64,000 nt of DNA from Streptomyces albus subsp. albus (GTDB lineage Bacteria > Actinomycetota > Actinomycetes > Streptomycetales > Streptomycetaceae), in contig NZ_JODR01000006.1 in NCBI RefSeq assembly GCF_000725885.1, positions 124,001-188,000 on the forward strand. Direction: 5' to 3'. Shown here one piece after another: positions 8,506 through 17,242 of the stretch. Both the position numbers and the translations under genes were made by a program. The stretch's first letter is position 1. Each line of letters starts with the position of its first letter. The notes under the pieces are model-generated. The model was not told where the DNA came from. It saw only the letters and a list, made by a program, of their open reading frames with translations, and ran no database searches.

Positions 8506-10314
8506 ATGTGCCGTATCTACGGCCATTTCAACGCGGTGGTGCCGTCCGACGACCTGGCCCGGGTCGGGAAGCTCCAGCTGCACGGCGGCCCCGACTGGCA
8601 GGGCTGCGCGATCGGCCCCACCTGGTCGCTGGGCAGCAACCGGCTCGCCGTCATGGATCCCGCCGGGGGACGCCAGCCCTACCGTCCCGCGTCCGGCGCC
8701 GTCCACGTCGTCCTCAACGGCGAAATCTACAACCACAACGAACTGCGCAACAGCCTGGGCGCGTCCGGGTACCGGTTCACCGACCGCTGCGACGGTTCGG
8801 TGCTCCCCGCGCTCTACGAGCTGTACGGTGACGCGTTCGTCGACCACCTCGACGGCATGTACGCGATCGCCGTGCTGGACCTGCGCGCGGAGCCGAGGCT
8901 GGTCCTGGCCACCGACCATCTGGGGATGAAGCCCCTCTTCTACCACTGGGACGAGCGCCGGGGCGCCTTGTACTTCTCCTCCGAGATCCCGGCGCTCCTC
9001 GCCTTCCCCCAGGTTCCGGCCGACAGGTGGACACCGGGGCTGGACGCCTACCTGGCGACCAGGACACCGTTCGGCGAGCGGACGATGTTCCGCGACGTCT
9101 CGGTGCTGCCGCCCGCCGTCACGGCTGTCTGCGACCTCTCGCGGGGGCTGCGCGTGGGGCGCCGGTCCCCCGGTGCCTCTCACGCCGGGCACCGTGACGG
9201 TGAGGTGCGCGATGTCCTGCGTCAGGAGGTCGACGCACTGCTGGAGGCGGACGTGCCCGTCGCCTCCATCACCTCGGGGGGCCTGGACTCCAGCCTCGTG
9301 ACGACCCTCGCCACCGGCAAGGTGCCCGAACTGCACACGTTCAACATCGCCTACACGGGGACGTGGCCCGACGACGAGCGGCACTTCGCCCGTGCGGTCT
9401 CCGACCACGCCGGCGCCCGGTACCACCAGGTGGAGCTGGATCCCGTGCGGCTGCCCGAGCTGCTGCCGCACGTTGTGCGGCATCTGGGCCAGCCCAACGC
9501 CGACCCGATCACGGTGAGCAGTTACGCCCTGTTCGCGGCGGTGCGGGAAGCCGGGTTCACCGTCGCACTGACCGGCGACGGCGCCGACGAGGCGTTCGGC
9601 GGCTACCGGCGCATGCGGAACGCCGCCGAGGCCGCCGCGGCGGGGAAGCCCTGGTACGAGGACTACCTCGACGAGTTGGCGGTGCTGCCGGCGAGGCTGC
9701 GCGGGCGGCTCTACACGGCCGACTACGCCGCCGCGCTGGGCGCCGCGCCGGCGATCCCGCAGGAGGCGACCGGCATCCTGCGGTCGGGGCCGGGCAGCGT
9801 GCTCGATCGGATCACCTCGTTCGAGCTCGGGTACCGCCTGCCCGCGTACCACCTCAGGCGGGTCGATCACCTGAGCATGGCCAGCGCCGTCGAGGTCCGG
9901 CTGCCGTTCTGCCAGCAGAGCGTCGTACGGCAGGCACTCCGGCTCCCCGACCGGTCACGCATCCACGGCGGCGCGGTCAAACGCGCCCTGTACGGCGCCG
10001 CCCGCGGCGTCCTCCCGGATGCGGTGCTCGCGCGCGAGAAACAGCCGTTCACCCTGCCGGTCTCGGCCATGCTCGCGCCCGGCTGGCCGCTGTGGGACTA
10101 CGCCCGTGACCTGCTGGCCGCCGGCCGGCTGCGGCAGGCGGGCGAGATCGACCCGCGCGCCGTGGAGCGGCTGTTCGCGCGGCAGGCCGCCCGCCCGGAC
10201 GGCACCACGGCCCTGACATTGTGGGCGCTGCTGGTCTACGAGATCTGGCGCGAACAGTTCGGCTCCGCGCCCCCTCCCGCGCCGTACCGCGAGCACAAGG
10301 TCGTGGTGTCATGA
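8506..10314 (+). CDS. asnB: Asparagine synthetase-like glutamine amidotransferase
   Basis: A 602-residue two-domain enzyme that hydrolyses glutamine and transfers ammonia to an AMP-activated carboxylate. The glutaminase nucleophile is Cys2 (MCRIYGHF), with the partner motif 'NGEIYNH' near residue 72. The synthetase domain has the PP-loop 'TSGGLDSS' near residue 257 and 'LTGDGADEAFGGY' further on. A perfect AGGAGG lies 7 nt before ATG 8506. Its stop overlaps the PrpF-like gene by ATGA. Cluster-borne relatives amidate pathway intermediates instead of aspartate, for example in glutarimide- and amide-forming pathways. With a dihydroorotase-like gene downstream I infer amidation of a di- or tricarboxylic acid. 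Confidence 0.9.
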   Translation: MCRIYGHFNAVVPSDDLARVGKLQLHGGPDWQGCAIGPTWSLGSNRLAVMDPAGGRQPYRPASGAVHVVLNGEIYNHNELRNSLGASGYRFTDRCDGSVLPALYELYGDAFVDHLDGMYAIAVLDLRAEPRLVLATDHLGMKPLFYHWDERRGALYFSSEIPALLAFPQVPADRWTPGLDAYLATRTPFGERTMFRDVSVLPPAVTAVCDLSRGLRVGRRSPGASHAGHRDGEVRDVLRQEVDALLEADVPVASITSGGLDSSLVTTLATGKVPELHTFNIAYTGTWPDDERHFARAVSDHAGARYHQVELDPVRLPELLPHVVRHLGQPNADPITVSSYALFAAVREAGFTVALTGDGADEAFGGYRRMRNAAEAAAAGKPWYEDYLDELAVLPARLRGRLYTADYAAALGAAPAIPQEATGILRSGPGSVLDRITSFELGYRLPAYHLRRVDHLSMASAVEVRLPFCQQSVVRQALRLPDRSRIHGGAVKRALYGAARGVLPDAVLAREKQPFTLPVSAMLAPGWPLWDYARDLLAAGRLRQAGEIDPRAVERLFARQAARPDGTTALTLWALLVYEIWREQFGSAPPPAPYREHKVVVS

Positions 10315-11357
10315 TCGGACACGTCGTCTACGCCCACGGGAGCCCCTGCCCCACCCTGGTCCTCGACGCCCGCCGGCTGCCCGGGGACGACGAGCAGCTG
10401 CTGGACCGGCTCTCCTCGGCCAGGAAGTGGCTAGATGCGGCCGGCGCCGGGCATGTGCTGAAGATCGCCCTGGTGGAACCCTCCCCGCACCCGCTGTTCG
10501 ACCTGGACTACCGGTTCGTGCAAGCGCTTCCGCGCTCGCCTGCCGCCTTCGACCTGCGGGGCTCGTGCGGGCACTCCGTCCTGTCGTCGATCGTCGCCGG
10601 CGCCGAGTCGGGTCTGCTCCCCCGTCTGACCCCCGGTATGCGGGTGCGCGTGATGGTCCGCAACAACGGTGACCACATCGTGTGCGAGACCGCCGAGGCC
10701 CGCCGGGAATCGGCCCTGTTCGACGTCCACTTCGTCCAGTCGCCCCCCACACCGCTCAGCGAGCTGCTGCTGGCCGGATCGGCCACCACGACGGTCGAGG
10801 CCGACGGGCGGCCGGTGCCGGTCTCCCTGGTGTCCATGGGGAATCCGTACGTCTTCGTGGCGGCGTCCGCTCTCGGTCTGTCGAGCACGGCCGAGCTGTT
10901 CGCCGACGATCCGCGGCTGTTCGACCGGCTGGTGCGCATCCGGCGTGCCACTGCGCGGCTGCTCGGCTGGCCCGCGGACGGTGCCTTCCCGAAGGTGGCG
11001 GCGGTCATGGCCGGGGCCGGCGGGCGGATCGCCGTCCGCGCCGTCTCGGTGCCCGGCTGGCACCCGACGATCGCGCTGACCGGGGCCGCCTGTGTCGCGG
11101 CGGCCGTCCGGATCGAAGGCACGGCGCCGTGGATCGCGGCCCAGCAGGCGGGTGTGCCCGACGGCACGGTCGACATCGTCACCTCCGGCGGACTGTCGAG
11201 CGTGACCTCGGCGGTGCGCGACGGCGTGCACGAGCCGGAACTGACCTGGATCACGGTCCGCGGCAAACGCACGACAACCCTCGGTTCGTTTCCCATCGAG
11301 CCCCTCGCCAGCCTCCAGTCGAAGGAAATCACCGCATGTCTGTCACTTTCCAGGTGA
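10311..11357 (+). CDS. PrpF-family isomerase (2-methylaconitate/oxalomesaconate type)
   Basis: A 348-residue protein with the duplicated diaminopimelate-epimerase fold of the PrpF family. The N-terminal half contains 'HVLKIALVEPS' (Lys51, aligning with the family's functional lysine) and 'RGSCGHSVLSS' (Cys86, matching the 'NCGN' site). The C-terminal half has 'HPTIALTGAACVAAA'. Known members move a double bond in methylaconitate, or tautomerise oxalomesaconate. It starts by ATGA overlap with the amidotransferase and overlaps the acyl-CoA dehydrogenase by 22 bp. This family in a biosynthetic operon suggests an unsaturated tricarboxylate or similar acid as early intermediate. Confidence 0.75.
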   Translation: MIGHVVYAHGSPCPTLVLDARRLPGDDEQLLDRLSSARKWLDAAGAGHVLKIALVEPSPHPLFDLDYRFVQALPRSPAAFDLRGSCGHSVLSSIVAGAESGLLPRLTPGMRVRVMVRNNGDHIVCETAEARRESALFDVHFVQSPPTPLSELLLAGSATTTVEADGRPVPVSLVSMGNPYVFVAASALGLSSTAELFADDPRLFDRLVRIRRATARLLGWPADGAFPKVAAVMAGAGGRIAVRAVSVPGWHPTIALTGAACVAAAVRIEGTAPWIAAQQAGVPDGTVDIVTSGGLSSVTSAVRDGVHEPELTWITVRGKRTTTLGSFPIEPLASLQSKEITACLSLSR

Positions 11358-12466
11358 TCGACCCCGAAAGCGCGCTGCCGGCCGACCTCGTCGAGCGCCT
11401 CGACGAGGCGGCCGGGCGCAGCGCGGCAAGCGGCCGGCCCGACGAGAAGCTCCTCGCCGAGCTGGGGCAGGCCGGCATGTTCGGTGTGGCCGTCCCCGCC
11501 GAGTACGGCGGGTCCGGCGGGGACGCCCGGCTGATCAACCACGTCGTGGCGGAGGTCGCCCGGGTCAACCCCTCGGCGGCGATCATGCTGTTCCAGCATT
11601 ACGCGGTCAGTGCCCGCATCGTCGAGTGGGGCGAGCCGGCGCAGCGTGCCAGGCTGCTGCCGGCGCTGGCCAAGGGCGACCTGCTCGCCGCCTCCGCGTG
11701 GAGCGAGCCGGGAGCGGGCGCGGCGAAGAAGCGTCTGAGCACGACCGCGGTCAGGCTGCCGGACGGGCGCTGGCGGCTGAGCGGAGCCAAGTCGTTCACC
11801 ACCAGCGCGGGTGTGGCGGGGATCTATCTGATCCTGGCGCGCACCTCGGAGACTGTGGAGGAGTCCGGTGGCGGCTACGGTTCGGCCGGCCAGACGTTCT
11901 TCCTGGTGCCGGCCGACGACCCGGGCCTGCGTCCCGACCAGAGCCTGGATCTGATCGGCATGCGCGGCTCGGCGACCGGCTTCGTCTCGCTGCACGACTG
12001 CGTGGTCGGCGACGAGAACCGGCTCGGTCCGCTCGGCGAGGCCACCAGCATCATCGCGGGGGTGCGCCGTACGGGGGCGACGCTGGGCGCGGTCTCCCTC
12101 GGCATCGCCGCCTCCCTGCTGGACCTGGCGGTCGAGCAGATCCACCGGCGTCCTCAGCCGCCGGACGGCGTCACCCGCTTCCGCCTGGTCGATCTGGCCA
12201 CCCGCGTCGAGGCGGCACGCGCCCTGGTGGAGCGGGCCGGACGGCGGGACGCCGACGATCCGGGCATCACCACGCTGCACAGCAAACTGTTCGCGACCCA
12301 CACGGCCGAGCAGGTCGGGGTGGAGGTGGCGCGCCTGCTGGGCTCGGGGGGATACGTCGTGGGCAACCGCGTCAACCGGTTGATGGCCGACGCCCGCGCG
12401 GTCGCCCACATGGGGCCGACCAACGATCTGTGCCGAGAGCTGGTGGGCGCCGCATGGCTGGGGTGA
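11336..12466 (+). CDS. Acyl-CoA dehydrogenase-family flavoenzyme
   Basis: A 376-residue FAD enzyme with the full three-part fold. The N-terminal helical domain has 'VPAEYGGSGGD', the middle beta domain has 'SAWSEPGAGA' and 'LSGAKSFTTSAGVAG', and the C-terminal four-helix domain ends 'MADARAVAHMGPTNDLC'. It starts at ATG 11336 with AAGGA upstream, inside the end of the PrpF-like gene, and overlaps the amidohydrolase by 13 bp. The usual catalytic glutamate cannot be placed by eye. Cluster homologues desaturate carrier-bound or CoA-bound acids, or act as N-hydroxylases or oxidases. Introducing a ring double bond would fit an imide-to-pyridine route. Confidence 0.85.
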   Translation: MSVTFQVIDPESALPADLVERLDEAAGRSAASGRPDEKLLAELGQAGMFGVAVPAEYGGSGGDARLINHVVAEVARVNPSAAIMLFQHYAVSARIVEWGEPAQRARLLPALAKGDLLAASAWSEPGAGAAKKRLSTTAVRLPDGRWRLSGAKSFTTSAGVAGIYLILARTSETVEESGGGYGSAGQTFFLVPADDPGLRPDQSLDLIGMRGSATGFVSLHDCVVGDENRLGPLGEATSIIAGVRRTGATLGAVSLGIAASLLDLAVEQIHRRPQPPDGVTRFRLVDLATRVEAARALVERAGRRDADDPGITTLHSKLFATHTAEQVGVEVARLLGSGGYVVGNRVNRLMADARAVAHMGPTNDLCRELVGAAWLG

Positions 12467-13845
12467 ACGCGCAGCTCGCGGTGGTCAACGGGCGGCTGGT
12501 GACCCCCGAGGGGGTCCGTTCCGGTGTGCTGCTCGTCGCGGACGGGCGGATCAGCGGGATCACCGGCGCCGCGCCCCGCGGTGTCCCCGTCCTGGATGCG
12601 GCGGGCGGGTACGTGCTGCCCGGGCTGATCGACTCCCACGTCCACTTCCGCACGCCCGGCCTGGAGCACAAGGAGGACTGGGAGCACGGCAGCCGTGCCG
12701 CCGTCGCGGGCGGTGTGACCACGGTGCTCGACATGCCGAACACGGTTCCGCCGACTCTCGACCCGGACGCCGTGGTCGCCAAGGCGCGGCGGATCACCGG
12801 CCGTTCGCTCGTCGACTTCGCCTTCCACATCGGTGCGGACCCGTCCCGTCCGGAGATCCTGGCCGGTCTCGATCCGGCCGTCGCCCGCAGTGCGAAGGTG
12901 TTCATGGCCGGGCACCACACCGCCCCCACCGTCATCAGCGACCCGGTGCAGCTCGACAAGGTGTTCGCCGCCGCGGCCACCTCCGGGGTGCGGCTCGTGC
13001 TGCACGCCGAGGACCAGCGGCTGCACGATCTGCTGGACACCTGGCGGGGCGGTCCGCCCGACGCCTACCGCGACTACGAACGGTGGCGTCCGCGCAGCAG
13101 CCCCATCTCCGCCGTCGTCCGGGTACTCGAACTGGTGCGGCGCCACGGCACCGAGGCGCACATCCTGCACCTGTCGAGCGCGGACGAGGCGGATCTCGTC
13201 GCCGCCGCTGCCGCCGACGGGCTGCCGGTCACCTTCGAACTGACGGCCCACCACCTGTCGTTCACCGACGCCGACACGGCACGCGGGGGCGCACGCACCC
13301 GGCTGGCCCCGGCGATCCGCGGAGCACACGACCAGGACCGGCTCTGGGCGGCGCTGCGGGCCGGTGAGGTGGCGACGCTGGGCAGCGACCACGCGCCGCA
13401 CACCAAGGCGGAGAAGGAACTCCCCGTCGCCGAGGCGCCGCCGGGCCTGCCCGGTGTGCAGGAGCTGGCCACCGCGGTGTGGACCGGAATGCGCCGGCGC
13501 TGGCCCGACGAGGACCCGGACACCGCGATCCGCCGGCTGGCGCTGCACATGGGAGAACGTCCGGCCGGTCTGTTCGGCCTGACGGGCAAGGGGCGGCTCG
13601 TGGCCGGAGCCGACGCCGACCTGGTGGTCTTCGACCCGGAGCGCCGCTGGATGCTGTCCGCGGCGGACGTCGCCGCCAAGTGCGGCTGGTCCGCGTACGA
13701 GGGCTGGACGTTCACCGGGCAGGTGCGGGTGACCGTCAAAGCGGGGCGGGTCGTCTACGACCGGGAGAAGGGCAGATTCGGTGCGCCCGCGGGACGCTGG
13801 CTCTCGCCGCTGGGCCGGGAGAAGGGGCGGGCCTGCAATGGCTGA
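12454..13845 (+). CDS. Dihydroorotase/allantoinase-like cyclic amidohydrolase
   Basis: A 463-residue amidohydrolase-superfamily enzyme. The metal site is H62-x-H64 in 'DSHVHFRTPG', the candidate carboxylated lysine is K148 in 'AKVFMAGHH', histidines lie in 'HILHLSS' and 'ELTAHHLSF', and the catalytic Asp is D312 in 'LGSDHAPH'. All key residues of an active binuclear enzyme are present. It is too long and too operon-bound to be the housekeeping pyrC in this setting. The family interconverts open amido acids and cyclic amides, hydantoins or imides. Directly after an amidotransferase, it could close an amido acid to a cyclic imide. Start ATG 12454 overlaps the dehydrogenase; the stop overlaps the next gene by 8 bp. 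Confidence 0.85.
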   Translation: MAGVNAQLAVVNGRLVTPEGVRSGVLLVADGRISGITGAAPRGVPVLDAAGGYVLPGLIDSHVHFRTPGLEHKEDWEHGSRAAVAGGVTTVLDMPNTVPPTLDPDAVVAKARRITGRSLVDFAFHIGADPSRPEILAGLDPAVARSAKVFMAGHHTAPTVISDPVQLDKVFAAAATSGVRLVLHAEDQRLHDLLDTWRGGPPDAYRDYERWRPRSSPISAVVRVLELVRRHGTEAHILHLSSADEADLVAAAAADGLPVTFELTAHHLSFTDADTARGGARTRLAPAIRGAHDQDRLWAALRAGEVATLGSDHAPHTKAEKELPVAEAPPGLPGVQELATAVWTGMRRRWPDEDPDTAIRRLALHMGERPAGLFGLTGKGRLVAGADADLVVFDPERRWMLSAADVAAKCGWSAYEGWTFTGQVRVTVKAGRVVYDREKGRFGAPAGRWLSPLGREKGRACNG

Positions 13846-14992
13846 GCAGACCGTGACGATAGCGGGCGGCGGGATCGGCGGGCTGGCCCTGGGGGTGGCG
13901 CTGCGGCGCTCGGGGCTTCCCGTGACGGTCGTCGAGCGGGCCGCGGCCGTCAAGGACGCGGGGGCCGGCCTCGTGCTGTACCCGAACGCGTTGCACGCGC
14001 TGGAGCGGATCGACGGGGCGCTGGCCGGTGCGGTCAGGGCCGCCGGCCACGTCCCGGAGCCGGACGAGGTGCGACCGGTGCTGGACACCGCCGGCTCGGT
14101 CGTCAGCACCGATCCGGTGGGCGAGCTGGCCGCGCGGTTCGGCGCCCCGCAGGTTTCGCTGCTGCGCACGACGTTGCAGTCCCTGCTGCTCCGTCATGCG
14201 GTCGATGCCGGTGTGCGGATACTGCACGGGACCAGCGTGACCGGCTGCACCGACCGGGGGGACGAGGTCGAGGCCGCACTGTCCGGCGGGGACACACTGA
14301 CAGGTGCGGCGCTCATCGGCGCCGACGGGCTGCACTCGGTGGTGCGGCGGTGTCTGCTCGGCCAGGAACCGCCCCGCTACTGCGGTTACACGACCTTGCG
14401 GGGCCGCTCGCCGGCGCCCAGGGAGTACCCGCACGGCTTCATCGTCACCGGGGTGGGCGTCGGAGTGTTCGCCGCGCCCATCGGTCCGGGGCGGTTGTAC
14501 TGGACGGCGAAGGTGGCCGCACCGGCCGGTACGTGGCCCGCAAAGCCTCCCGGCCGGGCGTGGGCCGATCTGCTGGCGCTGATGGCCGACTGGCACCCGG
14601 CGCTCGTGGACGTGGTACGCCGCACGGACCCGGACGCGCCGGTCGTGGTCACCGACATCAACGACCGTGTACCGGTGACCGGCTGGAGCCGGGGCCGCGT
14701 CGGGCTTCTCGGCGACGCCGCGCATCCGATGTCCCCGGGTGCCGGGCAGGGCGCCGGCATGGCGCTGGAGGACGCGGCCGTACTGGGCGACCTGCTCGGC
14801 CCCGGCGCCGACGTCCCCGAAGCGCTGCGGCGCTACGCCGGCCGGCGGGCACCGCGGACCGCCGCCGTCGTCAGGCTCTCGCGGCTGCGCGACCACGTCG
14901 TGCACGGCGAGCGGGGCGAGTTCAGCACGCACGACGAAGAGCTGACCGATCTGTTCGGCTGGCGCGCCGCATCCTCCCTCGCGACCGAGTGA
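13838..14992 (+). CDS. FAD-dependent aromatic hydroxylase (PHBH/zeaxanthin-epoxidase-like)
   Basis: A 384-residue group A flavoprotein monooxygenase. It has the dinucleotide motif 'GGGIGGLALGVAL' at the N-terminus, 'LIGADGLHSVVR' in the middle, and 'GRVGLLGDAAHPMSPGAGQG' near residue 290, which binds the FAD pyrophosphate and ribose. The 6-hydroxynicotinate and salicylate hydroxylase group is closest by eye. NAD(P)H-dependent hydroxylation of an electron-rich ring is the expected reaction. It is the fifth gene of the coupled operon and is followed after 58 bp by a methyltransferase, a hydroxylate-then-methylate order. Confidence 0.85.
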   Translation: MAEQTVTIAGGGIGGLALGVALRRSGLPVTVVERAAAVKDAGAGLVLYPNALHALERIDGALAGAVRAAGHVPEPDEVRPVLDTAGSVVSTDPVGELAARFGAPQVSLLRTTLQSLLLRHAVDAGVRILHGTSVTGCTDRGDEVEAALSGGDTLTGAALIGADGLHSVVRRCLLGQEPPRYCGYTTLRGRSPAPREYPHGFIVTGVGVGVFAAPIGPGRLYWTAKVAAPAGTWPAKPPGRAWADLLALMADWHPALVDVVRRTDPDAPVVVTDINDRVPVTGWSRGRVGLLGDAAHPMSPGAGQGAGMALEDAAVLGDLLGPGADVPEALRRYAGRRAPRTAAVVRLSRLRDHVVHGERGEFSTHDEELTDLFGWRAASSLATE

Positions 14993-15050
14993 GGCGGCCA
15001 CCGCGCCGGGCCGGTACCACAAGCAACGGACGAGTGGAGGGCGGACTGTC

Positions 15051-15785
15051 ATGACATCGGAGACGACCCACTGGAACGACGTCGGCATCGACTACGACAA
15101 GGTGCTGGGCACCGACGCGTCCAATGTGGCGCTGTTGTCGGCGGCGGTTGACCAACTGCCCGCGGGGGCACGGGACATCCTCGACATCGGGTCGGGCACC
15201 GGGCGGCTCACCTCGCTGTGCCGCACGGCGCTGCCCGAGGCACGGATCGTCGGTGTCGACCCCGCCCCCGCCATGGTCGAGGAGGCGGAGGCCAAGTTCG
15301 CGGACGATCCGCTCACCTCGTTCCGGCACGGGGTGGCAGAGGATCTGTCGGGTCTGCCGGACGCGAGCTTCGACGTGGCGATCAGCAGTTTCGCCCTGCA
15401 CCATCTGGAGCTGGGCACCTATCCGAAGGCGGCTGCCGAGCTGCTGCGGGTGCTGCGTCCGGGCGGGGTGTTCATCAACGCGGACCAGTTCTGCCGCGTG
15501 ATGGGGCCGGCCGGCAGCAAGGAGCGGGCCACGGACGTCCTCGCGCTGCTGACCGACAAGGCGAAGTACTACCTGCGGGAAGCCAGCTTCGAACGGATGC
15601 TGCTCCAGATCGATCTGCTGCCGCGGTTCCTGCGGGAGGACGGGGAGATCCTCACCACCCCCGAGTTCTGGAGGGACCATCTGCTCGACGCCGGGTTCGC
15701 CGAGGCCGACATCGTCGCCACCGAGCCGGTCGAGTTGTTCAACCGGGTGATCGTGGCGCGGAAGGCACCGGGCGCGGCGAGCTGA
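15051..15785 (+). CDS. Class I SAM-dependent methyltransferase
   Basis: A 244-residue Rossmann methyltransferase of the Methyltransf_11/25 type. Motif I is 'ILDIGSGTGRLTSL' near residue 43, the acidic strand 2 end is 'IVGVDPAPAMV', and motif post-I is 'DVAISSFALHHL'. The Shine-Dalgarno GGAGG lies 10 nt before ATG 15051. It is likely the last gene of the operon starting at 8506, with an imperfect 12-bp hairpin (15792-15835) just after it. The acceptor (O, N or C) cannot be told from the sequence. Confidence 0.85.
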   Translation: MTSETTHWNDVGIDYDKVLGTDASNVALLSAAVDQLPAGARDILDIGSGTGRLTSLCRTALPEARIVGVDPAPAMVEEAEAKFADDPLTSFRHGVAEDLSGLPDASFDVAISSFALHHLELGTYPKAAAELLRVLRPGGVFINADQFCRVMGPAGSKERATDVLALLTDKAKYYLREASFERMLLQIDLLPRFLREDGEILTTPEFWRDHLLDAGFAEADIVATEPVELFNRVIVARKAPGAAS

Positions 15786-15791
15786 CGGGCC

Positions 15792-15835
15792 GACGTGGTG
15801 GTGAGGGGCGCGGCCGGCCGTCGCACCGCCACGTC
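15792..15835. terminator. Hairpin between convergent methyltransferase and regulator
   Basis: GACGTGGTGGTG (15792-15803) pairs with CACCGCCACGTC (15824-15835) with one mismatch, across a GC-rich loop that can itself fold. It fills the 60-bp gap between convergent genes. Confidence 0.55.
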
Positions 15836-15845
15836 ACCGTCCGGC

Positions 15846-16520
15846 TCAGTGGCCGAGGCCGGCCTGCCGGGCCCGGACCGCCGCCTCGGCACGGTCGACG
15901 AGGTGCAGCTTGGCGAAGATGCGGGACAGGTAGTTGCGCACCGTCTTGATGGACAGGCCGAGTTGTTTGGCGATCGCCGCCGTGCCCAGACCGTCCGCGA
16001 CGAGTTCGAGGACCTCCAGCTCCCGGTCCGTCAGCTCGGGGAAGGGCTTGGCCGCTCCGGCGGGCTGTGCCAGGTGATCGGTGACCCATCCGGAGGTGCT
16101 GGAGTCGAAGACCAGGCCGCCGGACTGGACGATTCTGATGGCCAGCACGAGGTCCTGGGAGGGTGCGCCCTGCGACAGGTAGCCGCGGGCTCCGGCGCGC
16201 ATGGCGGCCAGGAAGGCCTCCCGGTCGTCGGCGATGCTGACGATCAGTACGGCGGTGCCCGGGCAGCGTTCGACGATGGGGGTGATCACATCCACGAGGG
16301 GGGCGCTCGGCGGATTGACGTGGAGCAGCACCACGTCCGGGCGCAGCCGGTGGATCGTGGCCACCGCGTCGGGTCCGGTGCCGACGTCCCCGACCACTTC
16401 CAGTGCGTCGACGCCGTCGAGCAGGATTCGCAAACTCGACCTGTATACCGGGCGGTCTCCCGCGATCAACACGGTGACGGAATCAGCACGCGCAGGCTTC
16501 TCAGCTACTTGGTCGAGCAC
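15846..16520 (-). CDS. Atypical (phosphorylation-independent) LuxR-family response regulator
   Basis: A 224-residue receiver plus LuxR/NarL HTH protein. In the receiver the phospho-acceptor position reads 'VVLLHVNPP' (His67 where Asp is expected). The N-terminal acidic pair is Gly21-Asp22 ('LIAGDRP'), and the 'GYLxK' lysine is Gln ('GYLSQG'). The HTH 'LTDRELEVLELVADGLG... IKTVRNYLSRIF' is intact. No histidine kinase is nearby. Such atypical regulators often bind small molecules, including late pathway products. GTG 16520 has GGAGGA 7 nt upstream; the longer frame upstream has no ribosome site. A GATCGA-N3-TCGATC palindrome sits 34 nt upstream (16554-16568). Confidence 0.85.
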   Translation of the reverse strand: MLDQVAEKPARADSVTVLIAGDRPVYRSSLRILLDGVDALEVVGDVGTGPDAVATIHRLRPDVVLLHVNPPSAPLVDVITPIVERCPGTAVLIVSIADDREAFLAAMRAGARGYLSQGAPSQDLVLAIRIVQSGGLVFDSSTSGWVTDHLAQPAGAAKPFPELTDRELEVLELVADGLGTAAIAKQLGLSIKTVRNYLSRIFAKLHLVDRAEAAVRARQAGLGH

Positions 16521-16553
16521 GTTGTTCCTCCCCCAGACGCCCGAACACAGCTC

Positions 16554-16568
16554 GATCGACAATCGATC
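16554..16568. promoter_or_regulatory. Palindrome upstream of the atypical response regulator
   Basis: GATCGA-CAA-TCGATC is a perfect 15-bp dyad 34 bp before the GTG at 16520. Its first 14 bases recur exactly at 37004-37017 before the DUF2975/YozG pair. The gap 16521-17242 (722 bp) is locally AT-richer than the genes and holds this site, TGACGC-N6-GCGTCA at 16891-16908 and the ArsR-type palindrome at 17209-17226; I see no convincing gene in it. Confidence 0.5.
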
Positions 16569-17208
16569 ACAATACCAAAAAAGAACGTGCAGCACGGCAT
16601 ATGCAATGAACATGGGATTCCGGTTGTGCCGCCCCCTTAAGAGAGGCGTGCAGACCGCGGCTATGCCGCAGGTGAGCAGGTGTCACGGTGCCGCCCGGGC
16701 GCTCCGCCCCCATCTCGGCGCGCTGCTCGGCCGCGTACTCATTCCAGAAATCCCATAGGACAGCGGGCATCTGACTCACGACAGGAACAGTGCACGCTGA
16801 GAGGATTCCTGAGTTCCCACCGACCTTTATTTTGCCTTCTCTTTGCGGGATGCCAGGTGTTCATACGGCACACATTCAGGTATGCGCAGTTGACGCGGGA
16901 AAGCGTCATTCACCCTTCAACGACCGTAACGGTAATGACATCGGTTGCCGCAGTCACCGGGAATATCCGCATCCGACGCGACCCCGACGGCGTGAGACCG
17001 CATCGCTTTCCCCGGCACAACGGATCCGACGGGGGAAGTGCGCGGGCCCTCCCGGCGGACGCTCCCGGCTCCGGCACCCGAGCCACCCGGCCGAACGGCC
17101 ACCGACTCCGCCGCCCCGTACTCCACCGGCCGGCCCTCAAGTCGGCCGGAAACAAGCGCACCGGCAACGATACCGCTCCCCTCCACCGCCCGACTCGTGC
17201 TACCAATC

Positions 17209-17226
17209 TTCCAAAGTCCTTTGGAA
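17209..17226. promoter_or_regulatory. 18-bp palindrome before the exporter, probable ArsR-type operator
   Basis: TTCCAAAG-TC-CTTTGGAA is a perfect 8-2-8 palindrome ending 16 nt before the MFS start codon and overlapping the leader. The second gene of this operon is an ArsR-rhodanese regulator, so autoregulation through this site is likely. Confidence 0.65.
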
Positions 17227-17242
17227 TTTGGGAGTAAAGCGA

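Noticed and set aside
12454..13845. Housekeeping dihydroorotase (pyrC) as the identity of the amidohydrolase
   Set aside because: No other pyrimidine gene is near, and it is translationally coupled to the acyl-CoA dehydrogenase and flavoprotein genes. The residues alone cannot exclude dihydroorotase activity, so I kept a neutral call.
12154..14169. A 671-codon minus-strand open frame
   Set aside because: It overlaps the acyl-CoA dehydrogenase, amidohydrolase and flavoprotein genes, whose plus-strand products carry full catalytic motifs.
16790..17242. In-frame N-terminal extension of the CynX-type transporter
   Set aside because: It is Pro/Arg/His-rich, unlike any transporter N-terminus. The ATG at 17243 has a ribosome site and an operator-like palindrome directly upstream.
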